Shown here in pieces: positions 1 through 7,947 of a stretch of 34,495 nt of DNA. Position numbers and translations under genes: made by a program. Origin of the DNA: Candidatus Gastranaerophilales bacterium (GTDB lineage Bacteria > Cyanobacteriota > Vampirovibrionia > Gastranaerophilales > Gastranaerophilaceae); assembly GCA_944324315.1 (NCBI GenBank), contig CALUVW010000019.1, forward strand, positions 1-34,495, written 5' to 3'. The stretch's first letter is position 1, and every line of letters begins with the position of its first letter. The notes beneath the pieces are model-generated. The model saw only the letters and a list, made by a program, of their open reading frames with translations. It was not told the DNA's origin and did not search any database.

Positions 1-1377
1 TTAATTCTATTTTTTATATTTACTGTTATTATTTTATTTTTACATTCCCCGAATGTTTTTTTGCATAAAAGTTTATGGGCGGAAGATGGCAGTATATTTT
101 TTACGGAAGCTGCAAAATATGGTTATTTTTCTCTATTTCGCACTCATGCTGGATATTATCATGCAATCCCGCGTTTTGTTGCGATTTTCTCATTTCTATT
201 TCCAACTTTGATAATTCCTTATATTTATTTGATATATGTAATTTTAGTAGAATTTACCGCTGTTGCTGCTACTTATCAAGTTTTTAAATTAGATAGAATA
301 AAATACGGTTTTCTTATTGCCTTTATTCCGATAATTGTTCCGGTAGTCGCTACTGTTTATGACAATTTAACAAATATGCAATGGATATTGGCGTATTTAT
401 TTTTGCTTTTGATTACCCAGAATTGGTCAAAGTTTAATAAGTTATTTTTAATATTATCTGTGTTATTACTATCTTTAACCGGTCCTTTTTCTATTCTTGT
501 CTTACCTGTTATGATTGTAAGAATAATAATTTTTAAAGATTTTAAAGAAAAATTTCCTGTTTATTTTGCCTATGGTATAGGTTTTGTGTGTCAAAGTTTA
601 AGCGTTATAAATTCATCAAGAGTCAGTGGAAACAGTCAAATTTTCAGTAATATTTTTGATTATTGTTTGAATTTTGTAACTTGTCTTTCTTCGTATAAAT
701 TTATTGCCTTAGTAATATTTTTATTGGCAGTTGTTGCATTATTAAAATGTAGTAAAAATTATAAGGAAAACTTTATTACGTTATCTTTATTTTACTTTGG
801 CTTTATAACGTTGGGAGTATCTTTATTAACTGTAATAAAAGCAAATGCTTCTCCTGTTGGTTTTATAGAGGATCGTTATTATTATTTATACGTGCTTTCT
901 GTTTTGTTAATGATAATATTTGCATTTAAAAACAAATATATAACTTTATTTCTTATTTTTGCGTCATTACTCTCTTTTTCAAGGCGTGATTTATATAATA
1001 TTAATTGGGATCAGTATGTAAAACTGTCAAAATTTCAAGATATTGTTTATGTTCCTATACCTCCGACATTTGAATGGTATGCCGAAATTAGAAACCCCGA
1101 GCCTTTAAAAAGATCTCCTGATGCTGCAGTTACTTCCTTAACTTATTTTACTCCTCAAAATATATGCAAGGGTGATTATATCGCTTTAACAGCATTTAGT
1201 GATAAACTTTTTAGACCTGCTATTGTTTCAAGGGATTTAGACTTTTTTACAAATGTTGTTTCTATTAAAACAGATGATTTTAAATACAAATTCAATTATG
1301 TTTTACCATTAGACAATAAAGAGTATAAAATAATTGCACCTCTTGATTTAAAAATAAATTGTTATTGTCTTGATTAA
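1..1377 (+). CDS. Polytopic membrane protein, possible GT-C-like glycosyltransferase, 5' end outside window
   Basis: The reading frame is open from the first base: codons before position 61 encode a hydrophobic run (LILFFIFTVIILFL), so the gene starts upstream of the window and the TTG at 61 is probably not the start. The visible part has about ten hydrophobic segments. A loop after the first segment carries W-A-E-D-G-S-I-F-F, an acidic motif placed like the Asp/Glu motif in the first external loop of GT-C lipid-sugar glycosyltransferases. The soluble C-terminal tail (from about residue 320) is short. Function is inferred from topology and this one motif; no specific family is recognised. The next gene begins 21 bp downstream on the same strand and may be co-transcribed. 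Confidence 0.6.
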   Translation, partial: LILFFIFTVIILFLHSPNVFLHKSLWAEDGSIFFTEAAKYGYFSLFRTHAGYYHAIPRFVAIFSFLFPTLIIPYIYLIYVILVEFTAVAATYQVFKLDRIKYGFLIAFIPIIVPVVATVYDNLTNMQWILAYLFLLLITQNWSKFNKLFLILSVLLLSLTGPFSILVLPVMIVRIIIFKDFKEKFPVYFAYGIGFVCQSLSVINSSRVSGNSQIFSNIFDYCLNFVTCLSSYKFIALVIFLLAVVALLKCSKNYKENFITLSLFYFGFITLGVSLLTVIKANASPVGFIEDRYYYLYVLSVLLMIIFAFKNKYITLFLIFASLLSFSRRDLYNINWDQYVKLSKFQDIVYVPIPPTFEWYAEIRNPEPLKRSPDAAVTSLTYFTPQNICKGDYIALTAFSDKLFRPAIVSRDLDFFTNVVSIKTDDFKYKFNYVLPLDNKEYKIIAPLDLKINCYCLD

Positions 1378-1398
1378 TGTTGTGATAAAATAAGTTTT

Positions 1399-2301
1399 AT
1401 GGAAGATAAAAAAGAAATTTATTATAAGTATTTTGAAGAAAAAATATTGCCATTGGTTTTGCCCCTGGAAAAAATGAGAAAAAAAACGGTTTTAAAAACT
1501 GCATTTTTATCTCTGTTATTTTTAATTTTGGGAATTGCATTCACTTTTTTATTTATTGTTATTATGTTTTACGACAGGTTTATTTATATACTTTCTCCGA
1601 TAGTACTATTTTTGATGTATGTTTGCTTTATTAAAAGCATAATAGTGCTTATTGTCGCTGGAAAAGATTTTCAAGACAAACTACAACAAAGAGTTTTGCC
1701 TTTATTTTTTGAGCCTGTTGCGCATTTTACGGAATGGCCTAAAGATAGAAATTTAGAAAATATTATTGAATCTTTGCTATTTTATAATTTTGATACTCAG
1801 GAAGAAAATTTCAGTTTTTTTGGCTTGTATAATAATACTAATATTATTATTTCTGATACAAAATTGACAATGCCTGTAAAAGGGGCTGTTAAACCAGATT
1901 TATTCAAGGGTATTATTATACAATTAGAATTTGATAAATCAATCAATAATCATGTAATTTTGATGTCTAAAAATGAGAAAAAAGCCAATCCTTATCACGC
2001 TTTTAAATCGGATATACCTGAATTAAATCGTTATTTGGATTTATTTCAAAAAAAGGCAGGTAATATTAATTTTATAACTCCCGATTTTTGGAATGCAATA
2101 AAAAAACTCGGGGAGGCTTATACTGCAAAGGGCTTTGATTTTTCATACAGAAATAATGTTATAGTTATTGCTCTCAGACAAAAAAGACCATTGAGATTTG
2201 GCTTTTTGTTTAAATCGTTACTGAAAGTAAAAAATTACGATGAACTTATTGAAAGATTCATCGTAATTTATGACTTAATTGATATTTTAAATAATAATTA
2301 A
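1399..2301 (+). CDS. DUF3137-like two-TM membrane protein
   Basis: The protein is 300 residues. It has a charged N-terminus (MEDKKEIYYKYFEEKILPLV), two adjacent hydrophobic helices at about residues 33-57 and 60-87, then a long soluble domain. The N-terminal pattern (K-x-L-P-x-lE-x-x-R before a TM pair) and overall plan resemble DUF3137 proteins, whose function is unknown. No Shine-Dalgarno is obvious before the ATG. The stop codon overlaps the stop of the convergent GT5-like gene by 4 bp with no hairpin between them, so read-through antisense transcripts are possible. The family call is by resemblance only. Confidence 0.6.
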   Translation: MEDKKEIYYKYFEEKILPLVLPLEKMRKKTVLKTAFLSLLFLILGIAFTFLFIVIMFYDRFIYILSPIVLFLMYVCFIKSIIVLIVAGKDFQDKLQQRVLPLFFEPVAHFTEWPKDRNLENIIESLLFYNFDTQEENFSFFGLYNNTNIIISDTKLTMPVKGAVKPDLFKGIIIQLEFDKSINNHVILMSKNEKKANPYHAFKSDIPELNRYLDLFQKKAGNINFITPDFWNAIKKLGEAYTAKGFDFSYRNNVIVIALRQKRPLRFGFLFKSLLKVKNYDELIERFIVIYDLIDILNNN

Positions 2302-5051
2302 GCAGCTTTATTCACAGTTTTATCCGGTTCTTGAGGTTTAGTTCCTGCTGTATTTGGAGCATTGTTTTTCTTATGCATATAAGCATAAGCAGCAGTCCCT
2401 GCTGCAATTACTGCAACTGCGCTTCCTATAAGAATTTTACTCCATTTATTTCCAGTTTGTTTTGTCGTATCAGAAAGTTTAACAGTTACATCCTTAACCG
2501 TATCTGCAGTTTTTTGAGCTTTTTCTATTACTACACGTTTAAGTTTTTCAATCTTTCCGTTAAATTCACCAACAAGACGTGTTAGAGGTTTTTGATTTCT
2601 AGCTTCCATGCCTTTTGGAATTTCAAAAGCATCTTCGGTATAAAGCTGTATTGTAGATCTTCCGTTGTTTAAAGCGTTGTTATTATGCCAGTCGAATTTA
2701 GACCGACCTCCATTCACAGCCATTGTTTTGTAAACTTCTGGATTATTATGATATGTCATAGCCATTTTAGCAAACATATCTGCAACTTCATCAGATGCTG
2801 CTTCAATACGCATTGCATCAATTTGATCTCCTGAAAGTTTTGTTAAATCTGTATCTTTTGGCCATGGTAAATTTTTAACATCTACCATAAAAGGATCTCT
2901 TGTTAAAAAGCCGTTTGCTTTTTCTGCGTCTTTTGCAGTTGTAATAACCATTTCTCCAGCACCGCCTGTGTTCAAAGAACCTGCCGGTGTTGCACTTTGT
3001 AAACATTCAGGAGCTGACAGACCTTGCGGTTCACCTCTTGATGTAAATATTCCGTATGTACAGCATGTTATTAGTCTGTTCGGGAAAAATCCGTTTACAT
3101 AGCAGGCATTTTGTTTATATTTACCTCCATCAAGAGTTTGAATTTTGTACAGCAGATCTTTTATCAAATGGAAGTCACCGCAGCCGCCATCATCCATTTT
3201 CCATGGATCCGGTCCGCTGCCCAATATAAGTTTTGAGTGTAATCTGATTTCTTCCGGAATTGATTTGTTTTGTAGAAACTTTAAAAAGCCTTCCAGAGTA
3301 ATTGGGTATCCCTTTTGGGCATCAGAACGTCCCCATCCTGCCCATAGAATATCTTTTTCATCAAATTTAGATAATCCGCCGAGTACATATTTTTTCTTTT
3401 CAATTAGGTCTTTAGCAAAGAATAAATTATTTAAAGCATCGTCTGTACTTGCATTTGTATAATTATGTATATCATTAAGTCTTTTTTCTGTTGCTTCTCC
3501 CACCATATCAAGAAAAGCTTTTGTATTTGCACGTTTTGCTTTTACAATTTTTTCACCGCTATCTTTTGCCGGATCATACGGAGTATACCAGCTCATATCG
3601 GCAGATAGTCCGTTACCAGATCCCATTGTTGCTTTCGGATCATTAATTTTCATAAATTCGATGTTACATCCGTTTGGAATACCTCTGATTTTATCTCCTT
3701 CTTTATCAGCCTCTCTGAATAAAGTTGTTAGACCTCTAGCCATATCTTGATATTTAATAACTTCATCCGCGAATGTATGTGAAACGTGATTTGCAAATAC
3801 ATTATACGGGTTTGCTTTTCTAGCAATCAGCGGAGCTATTGACTGGTTAAAGTTGCCGTTGTCGTCAATATAATGCTGCAAGAACGGTTTAATAACTTTG
3901 TCAACAATTTTTTGTTCGTCAGCTGATAATTGTTTGTGTTCTAATCTGTGCTTGTCTATTTCCAACAACTCAGGGAATTCCTGTAAGGCTGCAAGTTTTT
4001 TATAATCATCAGGAGTTGCTTTATATCTGAGAAATTCCAGAGCATCTCCGACTGTTCCCTGATAATTTGACATTGGGTTGTGGAAAATATCCACAATTTT
4101 CATCCCTCTGTAGTAAGGGTCATCTACAGAACGGTTAATAACAGCTTCTGTTATAGGAAAAGCGGTTCTACAGTGACCAATTATGTTTGCCGGAGCAAAG
4201 TTCCCCTGGCTTTTAGTATTTAATTTGGGAAGCATGTCCGCAGTTGCTTCTTGAAAGTCTCTTGTGTATAAATTTACATGCGGATGATCTTTCATATCCG
4301 GTGAATATGTGTATACTTTCTGGAATTTTGCTAGATCTCCAACATGTACACAATATACAATATCTTTTTTGTTTTTATCTGGCAAAATCATCTGATAGAC
4401 TTTATAAGGAATTGATTTTAAACTTCCAAGATTATTTTCATCAATTCTTTGTATAACACCGGAAGCTTCTGTCGGAATCAATTCTCTGTATGCAGATATT
4501 CTCATATTTTGAACTTTAACATCACCTGCTTTTGGTAATTCCGGTGTATCCTGAACTACAAATTTAATTCTGTCCAAGTCTGAATTTGGTATGTTAAGTC
4601 TTTTAGCAATAGATTCTTTAGTATCGTTTATAGAAGCTTTTATAAACAAATTTTCAGGCATTCTGTTCTTTTTGAGTGCTTCTTTATATTCATCTCCTTT
4701 AGGTACTATAAGGACTTTAATCCCGCCTTCCGGATTGTTATATGAAACATACGGAACAACATGCCTAAAGTCAAAACCAGCTTTATTTAGAGCGTTCGGT
4801 AACTGATCAGCGACCTGCCCTGCTCCTCCTGCTTTATACATTCCAAGTCCGATGTAGCTGTCTTCAACCGAGACAGAAAGCCCTTGTTTTATATTTTTAT
4901 CTGCATTTCCGCTGAAGGTTATTAAATAGCTTTGCATATCGCGGGGGGGGGGCGTTATTGAAGGCTTAGCCTGATACGTTGATGACGTATCTTTAATTCT
5001 TGTTTGGGCACTGTTTGATTGAATTTTTGGCATTACTGAATAAACACGCAT
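2298..5051 (-). CDS. Large membrane-anchored starch/glycogen synthase-like (GT5) protein with in-frame C10 tract
   Basis: The protein is 917 residues, nearly twice a bacterial GlgA (about 480). GT5 landmarks appear in order: KAGGAGQVADQLPNAL at 73-88 (ADP-sugar loop, normally KtGGLaDV), HNPMSNYQG at 324-332, VSHTFADEV at 423-431, IPNGCN at 458-463, GRSDAQKG at 574-581 (RLtxQKG), and SRGEPQGL at 671-678 followed by TGGAGE at 695-700 (catalytic-Glu loop, SRFEPCGL in GlgA). A helix at about 874-894 near the C-terminus suggests a tail anchor. Residues 34-36 (PPP) come from a C10 tract; losing or gaining one base would abolish expression. The start at 5051 has a GGAT-type RBS and is supported by an N-terminal peptide shared with the gene at 17202-17705. 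Large insertions separate the motifs, so the sugar donor and product are unknown. Confidence 0.75.
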   Translation of the reverse strand: MRVYSVMPKIQSNSAQTRIKDTSSTYQAKPSITPPPRDMQSYLITFSGNADKNIKQGLSVSVEDSYIGLGMYKAGGAGQVADQLPNALNKAGFDFRHVVPYVSYNNPEGGIKVLIVPKGDEYKEALKKNRMPENLFIKASINDTKESIAKRLNIPNSDLDRIKFVVQDTPELPKAGDVKVQNMRISAYRELIPTEASGVIQRIDENNLGSLKSIPYKVYQMILPDKNKKDIVYCVHVGDLAKFQKVYTYSPDMKDHPHVNLYTRDFQEATADMLPKLNTKSQGNFAPANIIGHCRTAFPITEAVINRSVDDPYYRGMKIVDIFHNPMSNYQGTVGDALEFLRYKATPDDYKKLAALQEFPELLEIDKHRLEHKQLSADEQKIVDKVIKPFLQHYIDDNGNFNQSIAPLIARKANPYNVFANHVSHTFADEVIKYQDMARGLTTLFREADKEGDKIRGIPNGCNIEFMKINDPKATMGSGNGLSADMSWYTPYDPAKDSGEKIVKAKRANTKAFLDMVGEATEKRLNDIHNYTNASTDDALNNLFFAKDLIEKKKYVLGGLSKFDEKDILWAGWGRSDAQKGYPITLEGFLKFLQNKSIPEEIRLHSKLILGSGPDPWKMDDGGCGDFHLIKDLLYKIQTLDGGKYKQNACYVNGFFPNRLITCCTYGIFTSRGEPQGLSAPECLQSATPAGSLNTGGAGEMVITTAKDAEKANGFLTRDPFMVDVKNLPWPKDTDLTKLSGDQIDAMRIEAASDEVADMFAKMAMTYHNNPEVYKTMAVNGGRSKFDWHNNNALNNGRSTIQLYTEDAFEIPKGMEARNQKPLTRLVGEFNGKIEKLKRVVIEKAQKTADTVKDVTVKLSDTTKQTGNKWSKILIGSAVAVIAAGTAAYAYMHKKNNAPNTAGTKPQEPDKTVNKAA
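4943..4952. repeat. G10/C10 homopolymer inside the GT5-like gene
   Basis: Ten consecutive G on the plus strand, read as C10 in the coding strand within codons 33-37 of the GT5-like protein. At this length the long frame is open. It has the same length and G-C10-G context as the tracts at 24563, 28425 and 34407. Confidence 0.9.
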
Positions 5052-5267
5052 ATTTCACATCCTATCCGTTTAACTATATAACACTACACTTTTAACTCTT
5101 TAGCAGAAAATTTTTCCCCGCCTTATATAATAAAGCGTAAGCATATTTTTTTTCAATAGTTTTGTTCTTAAATATTAAGAAATATTAAGTAAAGTTTTTT
5201 TTAATAATTAAAGTTTTTTAGATTATTTTTAAGTAAAATTGAATAAAAAGTATTAAAAGGGTTAAAT

Positions 5268-6548
5268 ATGGATAGATTTTTTGGATTTTTTGGGATTATT
5301 TTGATATTCGGAATAGCATTTTTGATGTCCAATAATCGTAAAGCAATTAATTATAAAACAGTCGGCACCGGTTTTTTATTACAGGTTTTGCTTGCAGTTT
5401 TTATATTCAAAGTTCCTATAGGGAGGGCTATATTTTTTAATATAGGTTTGTTTATTCAAAAAATTCTTGAATTTGCAAAGGAAGGCGGTTCCTTTGTTTT
5501 TGGACCTTTAATGACTGAACATAAAATAACAGCAGTGTTTGGAGAAGGTGCACAGGTATTTGCACTGCAGCTTGTAGCGTCATTGATTTTTATGATGATA
5601 CTGGTAAATATACTTTACTATTACGGAATTATGCAACGGGTTGTTCCTCTTTTCGGAAAAGCCATGAATAAATTAATGAGCGTGAGCGGGGCAGAAGCAT
5701 TATCAAATGTTGCGAGTGCTTTTGTCGGGCAGATTGCAGCGCAGATAATGATAAGACCGTATCTTGCAAAACTCACACGTTCTGAACTCCTTGCATCAAT
5801 GGCAGGAAGTATGGCATGTATTTCAGGTGCTACCATGCCGATTTATATAGGTATGGGGATTCCTGCTCAATATCTTCTTGCTGCATCTATCATGGCTGCC
5901 CCCGGAGCTCTTGTTATTTCAAAAATTGTTTACCCCGAAACCGGTGTCCCCGAGACTAGTGAAGATATTAAGATTACTTACAGTAAAAGGAAAAAACCGT
6001 ATATAAACGTTTTTGATGCAATTTCTGCAGGAGCATCTGAGGGCATGAAAGTTGCAATTAATGTTGTTGCCATGATTTTAGCGCTTGTGGCTCTCGTTGC
6101 TATGATTGACTGGTTTTTAGGATGTGCGGGAAATTTAATAGTTAAATACCTTCATATAAATTTTGTATCTTTTGATTTAACTCATCTTTCTTTAAAACTT
6201 ATTTTAGGTAAAATATTCGCTGTATTTGCTTACTTTATGGGAGTCCCGTTGCATGAAGCAACTACTGTCGGCTCTCTTATGGGAACAAAGCTTGTTTTAA
6301 ATGAAATGGTTGCTTATTTTGATTTAACCACTTTACCTCAAGCACTGTCTGATAAAAGCTTTTTAATTGCTAGCTTTGCTCTGTGCAGTTTTGGAAACTT
6401 TGGCTCAATTGCTATTCAATTAGGCGGTATCGGAGAACTCGCGCCAAACCAGCGTAAAAATCTTGCAAGGCTTGGGGTTAGAGCGTTAATATGCGGGACC
6501 TTAACATGCTATATGTCGGCAGCTATAGCAGGTATCTTGTTTAATTAA
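5268..6548 (+). CDS. nupC: Concentrative nucleoside transporter (CNT/NupC family)
   Basis: The protein is 426 residues with about ten hydrophobic segments, the expected size for a bacterial CNT (about 400). It imports nucleosides across the inner membrane with H+ or Na+. CNT signatures include an N-terminal gate region (KVPIGRAIFFNIG), the first core repeat with SGAEALSNVASAFVGQ, then IRPYLAKLTRSELLASMAGSMACISG, and the second repeat with GVPLHEATTVGSLMGTKLVLNEMVAY. The N-x-x-A-x-x-F-V-G-Q and N-E-M/F-V-A-Y elements form the nucleoside site in the family. The start follows AAAAGGG with good spacing. Its stop overlaps the convergent Xre gene by 8 bp. It is transcribed divergently from the GT5-like gene across a 216-bp AT-rich spacer. 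Substrate preference cannot be read from sequence. Confidence 0.93.
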   Translation: MDRFFGFFGIILIFGIAFLMSNNRKAINYKTVGTGFLLQVLLAVFIFKVPIGRAIFFNIGLFIQKILEFAKEGGSFVFGPLMTEHKITAVFGEGAQVFALQLVASLIFMMILVNILYYYGIMQRVVPLFGKAMNKLMSVSGAEALSNVASAFVGQIAAQIMIRPYLAKLTRSELLASMAGSMACISGATMPIYIGMGIPAQYLLAASIMAAPGALVISKIVYPETGVPETSEDIKITYSKRKKPYINVFDAISAGASEGMKVAINVVAMILALVALVAMIDWFLGCAGNLIVKYLHINFVSFDLTHLSLKLILGKIFAVFAYFMGVPLHEATTVGSLMGTKLVLNEMVAYFDLTTLPQALSDKSFLIASFALCSFGNFGSIAIQLGGIGELAPNQRKNLARLGVRALICGTLTCYMSAAIAGILFN

Positions 6549-6765
6549 TTTTTTGTTCTTTAAAAAGATCAATAAATTCAATTTCGAAAAAATTTGCAAT
6601 CGCTATTAGTTTATCTAGAGGTGGAATTATTCTTCCATTTTCAACTTTGCTTATATAAGAGGAATCGCATCCGAGAAGTTCTGACAATTGTTTACATGAG
6701 CAGCCGTATCTTTTGCGGAGTCTTTTAAGATTATTGAGAAATATATTAATGGTTTTGTCGTTCAT
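6541..6765 (-). CDS. Small Xre/Cro-CI family HTH regulator
   Basis: The protein is 74 residues and is essentially one HTH_3 domain: LKRLRKRYGCSCKQLSELLGCDSSYISKVENGRIIPPLDKLIAIANFFEI spans residues 13-62 (listed here as helices: RLRKRYG, CKQLSELLG, SSYISKVENG, LDKLIAIANFF). The S-S-Y-I-S-K-V-E-N-G recognition helix is typical. It has no partner or sensor domain. Only 79 bp separate its ATG from the divergent prepilin ATG, and that spacer holds two inverted repeats that could be its operator. No clear Shine-Dalgarno precedes the ATG, so translation may be weak or leaderless. I infer control of itself and/or the prepilin at 6845. Confidence 0.85.
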   Translation of the reverse strand: MNDKTINIFLNNLKRLRKRYGCSCKQLSELLGCDSSYISKVENGRIIPPLDKLIAIANFFEIEFIDLFKEQKIN

Positions 6766-6819
6766 GTAACAATAATCCTATATAATTTGTTACAAAATGG
6801 ATTTAAAATCCATTTTGTA
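6766..6819. promoter_or_regulatory. Divergent control region: two inverted repeats around a TATAAT box
   Basis: The half-sites GTAACAA (6766-6772) and TTGTTAC (6787-6793) form a perfect inverted repeat flanking TATAAT at 6781-6786. Immediately after is a perfect 14-bp inverted repeat (6791-6804 and 6806-6819) around a single A. The elements lie between the Xre gene and the prepilin and are good operator candidates. The longer palindrome could also form an RNA hairpin upstream of the prepilin RBS (AAGGAGG). Confidence 0.65.
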
Positions 6820-6844
6820 TTATATTTAGGTAAGGAGGTCTATT

Positions 6845-7286
6845 ATGAACAAAGCATTTACATTATCAGAAGTGTTAATTACATTAGGTATCATAGGTGT
6901 TGTTGCGGCAATTACCTTGCCGTCAGTAATTGTAAATTATCAGAAAAAGCAAACATCCGTAAAAGTAAAGCAAACTTATGCAATTCTCCAGCAGGCCACT
7001 AAGATGGCAGAAATTGACAACGACCCTGTTTCTGATTGGGATTATTCTCTTGAGAATGAGGAACATTATGAGCGTTATATAAAACCTTATTTTAAAATAA
7101 TTAAAGAATACGATTCATCCTCTTTCCCTTCTGATTACCATTCATATTGTAAAGATACTAAAACGAATTGTGATAATTATGGTAGTATTACAGCTTCTAA
7201 CGTAAAGAAAATTATAATTGAAAATGGAGCTTTATTAAATTATGATGCTTGACGGATGGGAAATTACTGATGAATATAAATGGTAA
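6845..7286 (+). pseudogene. Type IV prepilin-like gene, decayed (internal deletion/frameshift)
   Basis: The first frame (6845-7252, 135 residues) begins MNKA then FTLSEVLITLGIIGVVAAITLPSV, a class III-like prepilin N-terminus with a very short leader and Glu at +5. A strong AAGGAGG lies 6 nt upstream. It ends early with LLNYDA. In the +1 frame, 7245-7286 encodes MLDGWEITDEYKW and a stop, which matches the C-terminal end of the intact prepilin at 23687 (IMFDGWQIKDDY). The +1 frame is closed by TAA at 7236-7238, so a single-base slip cannot rejoin the two. An out-of-frame internal deletion is the simpler explanation. The product may still be made as a truncated pilin. Other prepilins in this window run to about 275-304 residues when reconstructed. 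Confidence 0.75.
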
Positions 7287-7288
7287 AC

Positions 7289-7594
7289 TTATTTAGGTAA
7301 ATGTTTCTGCCAGTCGCCTTCAAGACTTTGGATAAATCTGTGTGCATCTATAACATCATCATAGTTAATCGGTTCTGGACCTTCCTGAACTTCGAGCGGC
7401 TCATAGTTTTTTACATCAATATCAGTAAATCCGACAAATGCTATACCGAAATTTTTGCCGCAATGTTTACATTCAAGGCTTATAACAGTTAAACCTTCTT
7501 CCTCTCTTTTTACGGTTACTGAATTTTCATCAAAGCTGTTTTTACATTGTGAACAGCAAAGGTTATTAAATAATTTTTCTATTTTCTTTTTCAT
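7289..7594 (-). CDS. Small zinc-ribbon protein, function unknown
   Basis: The protein is 101 residues with two CxxC knuckles: C-C-S-Q-C at about 13-17 and C-K-H-C at about 42-45. They are spaced as in a zinc ribbon, with beta-strand-like sequence between them (TVKREEEGLTVISLEC). The acidic C-terminal half (EVQEGPEPINYDDVIDAHRFIQSLEGDWQKHL) has no recognised motif. The RBS is weak (GAGG upstream of the ATG). It converges on the decayed prepilin. The zinc-ribbon call is from the Cys pattern; the biological role is unknown. Confidence 0.75.
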   Translation of the reverse strand: MKKKIEKLFNNLCCSQCKNSFDENSVTVKREEEGLTVISLECKHCGKNFGIAFVGFTDIDVKNYEPLEVQEGPEPINYDDVIDAHRFIQSLEGDWQKHLPK

Positions 7595-7659
7595 ATAATC
7601 CTCATTAATATTATATTTTAAATTTTATTAAAAAATGTTACTTTTTTATAGGGCATGGG

Positions 7660-7665
7660 TATAAT
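7660..7665 (+). promoter_or_regulatory. Candidate -10 box for the 31-residue ORF
   Basis: A perfect TATAAT lies 64 bp upstream of the small ORF at 7730. A poor -35 (TGTTAC at 7636-7641) sits 18 bp upstream of it. It is called mainly on the -10 hexamer. Confidence 0.4.
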
Positions 7666-7729
7666 ATAAATGTAGCGAGTTACATTTTGTCGTTTAAATT
7701 CGCTAAAGCTTAACAGATAGGAGTTTATC

Positions 7730-7825
7730 ATGGAAGCTATTAACTTAATTCTATTCGGATTTATTGTTTACACTGCGTTAATCGTAGTACCAAGTATCTG
7801 GGAAGAATTAACAACAGAAGGGTAA
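7730..7825 (+). CDS. 31-residue single-TM peptide
   Basis: The short frame encodes MEAINLILFGFIVYTALIVV followed by PSIWEELTTEG and a stop. It is one hydrophobic helix with an acidic cytosolic or periplasmic tail. A well-placed AGATAGGAG precedes the ATG, a TATAAT box lies upstream, and an inverted repeat follows the stop, so it has its own expression signals. It is too short for family assignment. It resembles in size the small membrane subunits of cyanobacterial photosynthetic complexes, but I do not see a convincing match. It could also be a small toxin-like or regulatory membrane peptide. Confidence 0.55.
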   Translation: MEAINLILFGFIVYTALIVVPSIWEELTTEG

Positions 7826-7833
7826 ATCCTTTT

Positions 7834-7888
7834 AAAATTTTAGACGAAGTATTTGATTGAGAGTTCCTTTTTTCGTCGTAAAAATTTT
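7834..7888. terminator. Imperfect 15-bp inverted repeat between convergent genes
   Basis: AAAATTTTAGACGAA (7834-7848) pairs with the arm at 7872-7888 (TTCGTC, a bulged G, then TAAAAATTTT). The loop is about 23 nt. It lies between the 31-residue ORF and the 3' end of bioA and may terminate both strands. The long loop makes an intrinsic terminator less certain. Confidence 0.45.
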
Positions 7889-7947
7889 GCCAAGTGTGTG
7901 AGTATCCGGTTTTAAAAGTGTATGATATACGTTAATTCTTTAACGCA

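Noticed and set aside
61-63. TTG at 61 as the start of the first membrane protein
   Set aside because: The frame is open back to base 1 and encodes a TM helix there; the gene begins outside the window.
4943-4952. G-quadruplex as the main role of the G10 tracts
   Set aside because: Each is a single isolated run without neighbouring G-runs for an intramolecular quadruplex; frame gating explains the position better.
7730-7825. Homology of the 31-residue peptide to photosystem or cytochrome b6f small subunits
   Set aside because: The similarity is only in length and hydrophobicity, with a weak N-terminal match to PsbM-like sequence; not enough to claim.
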